A DNA stretch of 64,000 nucleotides, taken from Pseudonocardia sp. HH130629-09. Lineage in GTDB: Bacteria > Actinomycetota > Actinomycetes > Mycobacteriales > Pseudonocardiaceae. Within the stretch, counting starts at the first letter, position 1. Each line of letters starts with the position of its first letter. The translations under genes and the position numbers were made by a program. The stretch covers positions 2,728,001 to 2,792,000 of the forward strand of contig NZ_CP011868.1 in the NCBI RefSeq assembly GCF_001294645.1, read 5' to 3'. Below, piece after piece: positions 57,838-64,000 of the stretch. The notes beneath the pieces are model-generated. The model had not been told where the DNA came from. It searched no databases and saw only the letters and a program-made list of their open reading frames with translations.

Positions 57838-58662
57838 ATGGCCCAGCCGACCGAGGGTCGCGCTCCCGCGTACATCGACACGACCAAGGCCAGCATCGCC
57901 CGGGTCTACGACTACGCCCTCGGCGGCAAGGACAACTACGAGGTCGACCGGGAGACCATCGAGTGGGTCCGCAAGATCGCCCCCGAGGTCAACCTGCTCG
58001 CCGTCGACAACCGGGCGTTCCTGATCCGGGCGGCGCGCTTCGTCGCCACCCAGACCTCCATCACCCAGTACCTGGACTGCGGCTCCGGCCTGCCGACCGC
58101 GGAGAACACCCACCAGGTGGTCCAGCGGCTCCAGCCCGAGGCCCGGGTCGCCTACGTCGACAACGACCCGACCGTCATCGCGCACGGCCGGGCGCTGCTG
58201 GAGGACAACGAGTTCACCCGCTTCTCCGCCGCCGACATCCGCGAGCCGGAGTCGGTGCTGGCGGACCCGTCGGTGCAGGGCTTCCTGGACCTCGACCAGC
58301 CGGTCGCGCTGTTCCAGATCGGCACCATCCACCACTTCGACGACGCCGTGGACCCGCAGGCGATCATGGCCCGCTACGTCGAGCGGCTCGCTCCGGGCAG
58401 CGTCGTCGCGATCGCGCACTTCTTCGACCCGGAGAACGCCGACAGCGAGCTGGCCCGGCGGATGGAGCAGGTCTTCGTGCACAGCCCGATGGGCAGCGGC
58501 CGGTTCCGCACCCTCGCCGAGATCACCGGGCTGTTCCCCGGCCTCGAGCTGGTCGACCCGGGCATCGTCCCCTGCTACCGGTGGTGGCCCGACGGTCCGC
58601 AGCTGCGCGGCGAGGACCCGGTGCAGCGGTGCATCGTGGGCGGGGTCGGCATCAAACTATGA
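57838..58662 (+). CDS. SAM-dependent methyltransferase, PF04672 (DUF574) type
   Basis: A 274-residue protein of an actinobacteria-enriched family: the start DTTKASIARVYDYALGGKDNYEVDRE, the SAM-site YLDCGSGLPTAENTHQV, YVDNDPTVIAHGRALL and HHFDDAVDPQAIMARY are diagnostic. Substrate unknown. The ATG at 57838 follows GAGGAC; a GTG five codons upstream is an alternative. Confidence 0.93.
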   Translation: MAQPTEGRAPAYIDTTKASIARVYDYALGGKDNYEVDRETIEWVRKIAPEVNLLAVDNRAFLIRAARFVATQTSITQYLDCGSGLPTAENTHQVVQRLQPEARVAYVDNDPTVIAHGRALLEDNEFTRFSAADIREPESVLADPSVQGFLDLDQPVALFQIGTIHHFDDAVDPQAIMARYVERLAPGSVVAIAHFFDPENADSELARRMEQVFVHSPMGSGRFRTLAEITGLFPGLELVDPGIVPCYRWWPDGPQLRGEDPVQRCIVGGVGIKL

Positions 58663-58718
58663 GTTCGCGGGGCCACCGCGGTCGAGAGGGGTGAGACCCA
58701 CCGACCCCGGGAGGCCCC

Positions 58719-59846
58719 GTGCCCGTCACCCCGGACCCCACCGCCCAGATCCTGGGCGACGCCGTCGCCACCGAGCGCGTCCCCGGAATCGTCGCGGCCG
58801 TCGACCATCCCCGGCACGGCACCGGGGTGCACGTCCTCGGCGACGACGGCGCCGGACACCCGCTGCGCCGCGACACGATCGTGCGGATCGCCTCGGTCAC
58901 CAAGCCGGTCGTCGCGGTCGCCGCGCTCGCACTCGTCGAGGACGGGATGCTCGACCTCGACGAGCCGGTCGCGGCGTGGCTGCCGGAGTTCGCCGCGCCG
59001 CGGGTGCTGCGCCACGAGGCCGCCGGGCTCGACGACACCGTCCCCGCGCGCCGGCCGATCACCCTGTACGACCTGCTGACCTACCGCTGCGGGATGGGGA
59101 TGCTCCCCCGGCCCCCGGCCGAGCTGCCGGTGCAGCGCGCGACCGCAGGGCTCGGCAGCGACGGACCACCCGGGTCCTACCCGCTCCCCGACCCCGACAC
59201 CTGGACCGCGCGGCTCGCCGCGGTGCCGCTCGTCGCACAGCCCGGGTCGCGCTGGCTGTACCACACCTCCGGCGACCTGCTCGGTGTCCTGCTGGCCCGC
59301 CGCTGCGGCACCGACCTATCGACGGTTCTCGCCGAGCGGGTGTTCGCCCCGCTCGGCATGCGCGACACCGGCTTCTCGGTGCCCGTCGCCGACCGGGACC
59401 GGTTCGTCCCGCTGCTGGCCGCCGCACCCGGCGGCGGCTTCACCGTGACCGACCCGGTCGACGGCGCGTGGTCGGCCCCGCCGGTGTTCCCCTCCGGAGG
59501 CGGCGGCCTGGTCTCCACCCTGGACGACCTGCTCGCGTTCACCCGGGCCCTGCGCGCGGGCGGCAGCCCGGTCCTGTCCCCCGGCGCGGTGGCCGAGCTG
59601 ACCTCCGACCGGCTGAGCACCGCGCAGCGGGCCGGTGCCGCCCCGTTCCTCGACGACGGCTGCGGCTGGGGCCTGGGCCTGGCCGTCGAGGACGGCGGAC
59701 GCTACGGCTGGGACGGCGGCCTGGGCACCGGCTGGCGCTCCGACCCGTCGAGCGGTGTGATCTCCCTGCTGCTGACCCAGGTGATGTGGGACGGGCCCGA
59801 GGGCCCCGCGCTCCTGCACTCCTTCCGCGCCGCGGCGCACTCCTGA
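58719..59846 (+). CDS. Serine hydrolase, beta-lactamase/class C-like family
   Basis: A 375-residue protein of the penicillin-binding/esterase group. The SxxK motif is SVTK (in RIASVTKPVVAVA), the YxS-type second motif is YHTSG in WLYHTSGDLLG, and a GWDGGLGTGW loop stands where the third motif is expected. No signal peptide, so it is likely a cytoplasmic esterase or peptidase and not a resistance enzyme. The VOC gene follows after 11 bp. Confidence 0.9.
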   Translation: MPVTPDPTAQILGDAVATERVPGIVAAVDHPRHGTGVHVLGDDGAGHPLRRDTIVRIASVTKPVVAVAALALVEDGMLDLDEPVAAWLPEFAAPRVLRHEAAGLDDTVPARRPITLYDLLTYRCGMGMLPRPPAELPVQRATAGLGSDGPPGSYPLPDPDTWTARLAAVPLVAQPGSRWLYHTSGDLLGVLLARRCGTDLSTVLAERVFAPLGMRDTGFSVPVADRDRFVPLLAAAPGGGFTVTDPVDGAWSAPPVFPSGGGGLVSTLDDLLAFTRALRAGGSPVLSPGAVAELTSDRLSTAQRAGAAPFLDDGCGWGLGLAVEDGGRYGWDGGLGTGWRSDPSSGVISLLLTQVMWDGPEGPALLHSFRAAAHS

Positions 59847-59857
59847 GAGGACCCACC

Positions 59858-60286
59858 ATGGACTGGACACTCGAGGTCGTCGTGCTGCCGGTGTCGGACC
59901 TCGACGCGGCGGTCGCCTTCTACCGCGACCGGGTCGGCTTCGACCTGGACCACGACACCCGCACCGAGCACATGCACATCGCCCAGCTGACGCCGCGGGG
60001 CTCGGGTTGCTCGATCGTCGTCGGCTCGCTGCCGGCACAGAACGAGATGGCGCCGGGCTCGATGCGCGGGCTGCAGCTCTGTGTCGCCGACGCCCGGGCC
60101 GCGCGCGACGAGCTCGTCGGACGCGGGGTGGAGTGCAGCGAGGTGACGGTGCTCGACGAGCGCGACGGCGGCACCTTCTTCGGCTTCGCGGACCCCGACG
60201 GCAACACCTGGGCAGTGCAGGAGCTGCGGGTCCGGGGCGAGCGGCCGCTGATCCCGGAGTCGGCCCGGGGCCGCTTCGGCGGCTGA
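59858..60286 (+). CDS. VOC/glyoxalase-family protein
   Basis: A 142-residue protein with two beta-alpha-beta-beta-beta units: VVVLPVSDLDAAVAFYRDRVGFDLDHD at the start and GTFFGFADPDGNTWAVQELR at the end. It is close to the many unassigned glyoxalase/dioxygenase-fold proteins of actinobacteria. Metal-ligand candidates are His in EHMHIAQL and Glu in VQEL. Co-transcribed with the serine hydrolase. Confidence 0.9.
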   Translation: MDWTLEVVVLPVSDLDAAVAFYRDRVGFDLDHDTRTEHMHIAQLTPRGSGCSIVVGSLPAQNEMAPGSMRGLQLCVADARAARDELVGRGVECSEVTVLDERDGGTFFGFADPDGNTWAVQELRVRGERPLIPESARGRFGG

Positions 60287-60342
60287 GCACGGCAGGTCAC
60301 ACCGATTGCGCGACGGTCCCCGCAGGCGCATACTCGCCTTAA

Positions 60343-60358
60343 TTCAACGCCAGTTGAA
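60343..60358. promoter_or_regulatory. Operator-like palindrome before the FAD monooxygenase
   Basis: TTCAAC-GCCA-GTTGAA, a perfect 6-bp inverted repeat in an AT-rich patch, ending 13 bp before the start codon. It is typical of MarR- or TetR-type sites; no regulator gene is adjacent. Confidence 0.7.
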
Positions 60359-60371
60359 ATTAGGGGGCATG

Positions 60372-61634
60372 ATGTCGGAGCGGACGACGTGCTGTGTGGT
60401 CGGGGGCGGCCCGGCCGGGATGATGCTGGGCCTGCTGCTGGCCCGGGCCGGGGTCGAGGTGACCGTGCTGGAGAAGCACGGCGACTTCCTGCGGGACTTC
60501 CGCGGGGACACCGTGCACCCCACCACCCTGGACCTGCTCGACGACCTGGGGCTGGGCGAGCGGTTCGCCGCGCTGCCGCAGAGCCGGGTCGAGGAGGTCG
60601 TGATCCCCGAGGGGCGGGGCGGCGCGCAGCGGATCGGGAACCTGTCGCTGCTGCGCCGGATCGGGGTCCGCCACCCCTACATCGCGCTCGTCCCGCAGTG
60701 GGACCTGCTGAACCTGCTCGCCGACGCCGCCGCCGACGAACCCACCTTCGATCTCCGGCTCGACACCCGCGCCACCTCGCTGGTCCGGGAGAACGGGCGG
60801 GTCGCCGGCGTCCGGTACGCGAAGACGACCGCGCCCGGCGAGGAGACCACCGGCGAGATCCGGGCCGACCTCACGGTCGCCTGCGACGGCAGGCACTCGA
60901 TCCTGCGGGACGGTTCCGGCCTGCCCGTGACCGAGTACGACGTCCCGTTCGACACCTGGTGGTTCCGGCTGCCGCGCCGCCCCGAGGAGATGCACGCCTC
61001 CCTCCGCCCGCGGATCGGGAACGGGCGCTTCGCGGTCGTCATCCCGCGCGAGGGCTACTACCAGATCGGCTACATGGCACCCAAGGGCGCCGACGCGCGG
61101 CTGCGTGCCGCGGGGATCGAGGCGCTCAGGGCCGACCTCGCCGAGCTGATGCCGGAGTACGCCGACCGGGTCGACGACATCGCCTCGATGGACGAGGTGA
61201 AGCACCTCGACGTGAAGCTCAACCGACTGCGCCGCTGGCACGTCGACGGGCTGCTCTGCATCGGCGACGCCGCGCACGCGATGTCCCCGATCGGCGGCGT
61301 CGGGATCAACCTCGCGATCCAGGACGCGGTGGCCACCGCGACCCTGCTCGCCGCCCCGTTGCAGCGGGGTGCCCTGACCGAGCGGGACCTCGGCCGGGTC
61401 CGCGACCGCAGGTTGCTCCCGACGGTGCTGGTCCAGGGCCTCCAGCGGATCATGCACCGCACCATGGCCGGCCCGGCCCTGACGGGGCGGCGCGACGGTC
61501 CCCCGGTTCCGCTGCTGCGGCTGATGCATCGCGTCCCGGCGCTGCAGATCGTGCCCGCCTACCTCGTCGGTGTGGGGTTCCGTCCGGAGCGGGCCCCGGA
61601 CTTCGCCCGCCGCGGCCCGGTGCCGGCGGCCTGA
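60372..61634 (+). CDS. FAD-dependent aromatic-hydroxylase-like monooxygenase (PHBH fold)
   Basis: A 420-residue flavoprotein. The FAD motif GGGPAGMMLGLLLARAG is at the N terminus, with the middle DG motif CDGRHSILR and the second FAD motif CIGDAAHAMSPIGGVGIN. It is related to p-hydroxybenzoate and other class A hydroxylases. Two adjacent ATGs (60369, 60372) follow AGGGGG; the second has better spacing. A longer frame from 60306 would include the operator palindrome and was not used. Substrate unknown. Confidence 0.9.
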   Translation: MSERTTCCVVGGGPAGMMLGLLLARAGVEVTVLEKHGDFLRDFRGDTVHPTTLDLLDDLGLGERFAALPQSRVEEVVIPEGRGGAQRIGNLSLLRRIGVRHPYIALVPQWDLLNLLADAAADEPTFDLRLDTRATSLVRENGRVAGVRYAKTTAPGEETTGEIRADLTVACDGRHSILRDGSGLPVTEYDVPFDTWWFRLPRRPEEMHASLRPRIGNGRFAVVIPREGYYQIGYMAPKGADARLRAAGIEALRADLAELMPEYADRVDDIASMDEVKHLDVKLNRLRRWHVDGLLCIGDAAHAMSPIGGVGINLAIQDAVATATLLAAPLQRGALTERDLGRVRDRRLLPTVLVQGLQRIMHRTMAGPALTGRRDGPPVPLLRLMHRVPALQIVPAYLVGVGFRPERAPDFARRGPVPAA

Positions 61635-61675
61635 GACCGGTGCCCGCCCGCAGCGACGGGCGGGCACCGGGTCTC
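61633..61675. terminator. Bidirectional hairpin terminator
   Basis: A long stem of about 18 bp with one bulge (GAGACC-GGTGCCCGCCCG paired with CGGGCGGGCACCGGGTCTC) and a CAGCGA-type loop lies exactly between, and overlaps, the stop codons of the converging monooxygenase and transporter genes. Confidence 0.83.
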
Positions 61676-63052
61676 AGCGGACCGGCGCGCCGTCGGCCGG
61701 GACGACCGCGCCCGCATCCTGCGGCACGGTCAGGTCCCGGTCGACCGTCTCCGGCGCCATCCGGGCCGCGACCAGGCTGATGACCGCCATGCCCGACATG
61801 TAGACCGCCACCGGGATCCACGACCCGGCGAACGCCCCGATCAGGGCGGCGCAGATCAGCGGCGCCACCCCACCCCGAGCGCGGAGGAGAACTCCCGGCC
61901 CAGAGTGACACCGGCGTAGCGGTAGCGGTTGCCGAACAGCTCGGGGAACCAGCTCATCTGGACCCCGACGGCGCCGTTCACCGCCAGGACGAAACTCACG
62001 ATCATGGTCACGACGATCGCGGCCAGGTTCCCGGTGCCGAACGCGATGAACGCGGGTCCCGGCAGGAGGACCATGGCGGCGAGGATCGTCGAGTAGACCG
62101 GACGGCGCCCGAACCGGTCCGACAGCGCCCCGAACCCGAAGGCCGCGATGCCCCCGCAGATCGCCCCGACCAGGAGCACCTGCGGCACGAACGACGCGTC
62201 CACACCGATCGAGGACACCAGGTAGGACGCGACGAACACCTGGAAGGTGTAGGACTGCGCGCTGGCGCCGACGTTCATGAACAGGACCAGCAGCATCGGC
62301 CGCCGCCCGTGCCGGAACACCTCGGCCGCCGGTCGGCGCGGCGCGACGTGGGTCTCCTTCAGCTCGGTGAAGACCGGGCTCTCGTCGAGCCTGCGCCGGA
62401 TGATCATGGCGACGACGGTGACGACCAGGCTGGACGCGAACACCAGCCGCCAGCCCCACGCGAGCAGCGCCTCCTGGCCGAGCTGCTGGACCGCGACCCA
62501 GACCACCGCGCCCAGCGCGGTACCCAGCGCCGCACCCACCATGACCAGCGAGGCGTAGCGGCCCCGGCGGCCACGACCGACCGTCTCGGTGAGCAGCGTC
62601 GCGGCGCCGGCCTGCTCGGCGCCGGCCCCGAACCCCTGCAGGAACCGGCAGAGCACCAGCAGCACCGGCGCGAGCACCCCGATCGTCCCGTAGGTCGGGA
62701 GCAACCCGATCAGCAACGTCGAGCCGCCCATCAGCATCAGGGTGACGACGAGGATCCACTTGCGGCCGAGCCGGTCGCCGTAGCGGGAGAAGAACAGCCC
62801 GCCCAGTGGCCGGGCGAGGAACCCGACGGCGTAGGCGGAGAAGCTGGCCAGGATGCCGGCCGCCGGGGAGATGTTGGGAAAGAACAGGGTGGAGAACACC
62901 AGCGCGGACGCGGTGCCGTAGATGACGAAGTCGTACTGCTCCAGGGTGGTGCCTACCAGGCCTGCCCACGCGGCCCTGCGGGTCGCCCGCGGGTCGGCAG
63001 GGCGGTCGTCGGCCCTGACCGTGTTGTCCGGTGTGGTTCCGCTCGTGTCCAT
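61674..63052 (-). pseudogene. MHS-family MFS transporter, frameshifted near the C terminus
   Basis: Metabolite:H+ symporter-type transporter. Residues 1-~390 read in one frame: TTLEQYDFVIYGTASALVF, the GLFFSRYGDRLGRK inter-helix motif, RFLQGFGAGAEQAGAATLL and GALSDRFGRRPVY. At 61868-61876 (two C4 runs) the frame breaks and a stop comes at 61856. The last two helices (GGVAPLICAALIGAFAGSW onward) continue in another frame to 61674. One extra base gives a 459-residue protein with the junction SALGGGVAPLI, the usual family sequence. Same type of lesion as in the NRPS. The RBS GAGGACGT precedes the ATG. It lies 61 bp downstream of the dehydrogenase gene, likely one operon. Confidence 0.86.
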
Positions 63053-63113
63053 ACGTCCTCGGATGGATCGGGCCCCGCTACGGGGCGGTGGTCGACGGGT
63101 GGGGTAGGTCGCT

Positions 63114-64000
63114 TCATCCGCCCGGACGGACGACGACCTTCAGGTGGCGCGGATCGGCACCCGGGGCACGGAGCGCGGCGGGTGCCTCGTCGAGGGCGAA
63201 CCGGCCGGTGAGCACACCGGCGAGGTCCACCCGGCCGGCCGCGGCGAGCCCGACGGCGGTCGGGAACGCGTGCGCCGAGCGGAAGGAGGCGTTCAGGTCG
63301 ATCTCCCAGCGCTGCATGAGTGCCAGCGGCAGGCCGTCGACGGACGGCGGCGCCTGCCCGACGACGGTCGCCCGGCCCGCCGGGGCGAGCGCGTGCATGC
63401 CCTGCCACAGCGCGGCGGGCACCGCGGAGCACTCCAGCAGGCGGTCGAAGGCGGCGGCCGGCAGGTCGTCGCGGGCGGTGTTGACGACGGCGGTCGCGCC
63501 GAGCGCGGCTGCACGGTCGAGCCGGGCGTCGTGCACATCGGTGACGACGACGTCGTGCGCCCCGGCGGCCCGCGCGACCTGCGCGACCAGCACACCGATC
63601 GGCCCCGCCCCGGTGACCAGCACCCGGTGCCCGGTCACGACCCCGGCGCGGCGCACCGCGTGCACGGCCACGGCGAGCGGCTCGACCAGGGCCGCGGTCT
63701 CGGTGTCGAGGGTGTCGGGCAGCGGGTGCACCGCGCGGGCAGGGACCACCCGGTAGCCCGACATCGCCCCGTGCGTGGGCGGCGAGCCGAGGCAGGTGCC
63801 TGCGGGGCACAGGTGGTAGGCACCCGAGCGGCAGGTCGGGCACGTCCCGCACCCGACGGCGGGCTCCACCGCGACCCGGGTCCCGACGGCGGGACCGTCG
63901 ACGTCGTCGCCCAGCTCGACGACCACACCGGCCGCCTCGTGCCCGAGCACCATCGGGGCGCGCAGCACGTTGCGGCCGTTGCGCCCGTCGGTGAAGTAGT
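63114..64000 (-). CDS. Zinc-dependent alcohol/polyol dehydrogenase (5' end beyond the window)
   Basis: Medium-chain dehydrogenase, 295 residues visible. The frame is open through the window edge, and the catalytic zinc Cys region is missing. Seen are GHEAAGVVVELG, the structural zinc cluster Cys set CGTCPTCRSGAYHLC, and the cofactor motif VTGAGPIGVLVAQ with VVTDVHDARL (Asp after the second strand suggests NAD). The FTDGRNGRNVLRAPMVLGHE opening resembles sorbitol/L-idonate-type enzymes. It precedes an MHS transporter gene, so uptake and oxidation of a polyol or sugar acid is plausible. Confidence 0.9.
   Translation of the reverse strand, partial: YFTDGRNGRNVLRAPMVLGHEAAGVVVELGDDVDGPAVGTRVAVEPAVGCGTCPTCRSGAYHLCPAGTCLGSPPTHGAMSGYRVVPARAVHPLPDTLDTETAALVEPLAVAVHAVRRAGVVTGHRVLVTGAGPIGVLVAQVARAAGAHDVVVTDVHDARLDRAAALGATAVVNTARDDLPAAAFDRLLECSAVPAALWQGMHALAPAGRATVVGQAPPSVDGLPLALMQRWEIDLNASFRSAHAFPTAVGLAAAGRVDLAGVLTGRFALDEAPAALRAPGADPRHLKVVVRPGG

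Noticed and set aside
58719..59846. Secreted beta-lactamase
   Set aside because: No signal peptide and an atypical third motif; a cytoplasmic serine hydrolase is more likely.
1..64000. rRNA, tRNA or CRISPR array
   Set aside because: No cloverleaf, rRNA-like stretch or regularly spaced repeats noticed; tRNA absence was judged by eye only.

Overview
The window is very GC-rich actinobacterial DNA with dense operons, many GTG starts and 4-bp start/stop overlaps. The gene families (DUF397 plus XRE/DUF5753 pairs, PF04672 methyltransferase, conservon-type ATPase, SIP flavoproteins, IdeR-type iron boxes) point to Pseudonocardiales, probably Pseudonocardia. The genus is an inference.

Left third (1-26338): an iron-siderophore locus. 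Positions 1-3554 (+) hold a FecCD permease pair, a FecE-type ATPase and a siderophore-interacting flavoreductase. Facing them is an 18.7-kb minus-strand operon (22359 to 3597): an aspartate decarboxylase (PanD type), an EntE/DhbE-type aryl-AMP ligase, a giant NRPS of about 5207 residues once a 1-base frameshift is allowed for, and a small protein joining an aryl carrier domain to an AsbF/QuiC-like 3-dehydroshikimate dehydratase. Divergent from it is a two-gene ABC exporter with complementary degenerate ATP sites. Three IdeR-like boxes lie between the two transcription units. I read this as a catecholate siderophore capped with 3,4-dihydroxybenzoate (not the 2,3-isomer), made from 3-dehydroshikimate by the carrier-fused dehydratase. 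Two beta-alanine modules would be fed by the in-operon PanD. No entA/B/C-type genes, MbtH-like protein or ornithine hydroxylase is seen in the window.

Middle (26537-48541): an oligopeptide/nickel-type ABC importer with a GntR regulator; a carboxymuconolactone-decarboxylase-like protein and alpha/beta hydrolase with a divergent LysR; TetR, cytochrome P450, phosphotransferase and SDR; xylulokinase with IclR; a CoA-transferase, HMG-CoA-lyase and GntP-permease cassette; a LysE exporter, an RluA enzyme and a degenerate conservon-like ATPase.

Right part (48772-64000): a YciO protein; an acetamidase/formamidase gene broken by a 165-bp MITE-like insertion; an SDR; a frameshifted PhyH dioxygenase; a second iron operon (iron box, lipoprotein, SIP reductase); PPK2; methyltransferases; an XRE/DUF397 pair; a serine hydrolase; a VOC protein; an FAD monooxygenase with an operator palindrome; a frameshifted MHS transporter; and a truncated zinc alcohol dehydrogenase.

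Three genes (NRPS, PhyH, MHS transporter) are each broken by an apparent loss of one base in a G/C context, two of them inside homopolymers. Assembly indels must therefore be excluded before any is called a true pseudogene. I saw no rRNA, tRNA or CRISPR array.
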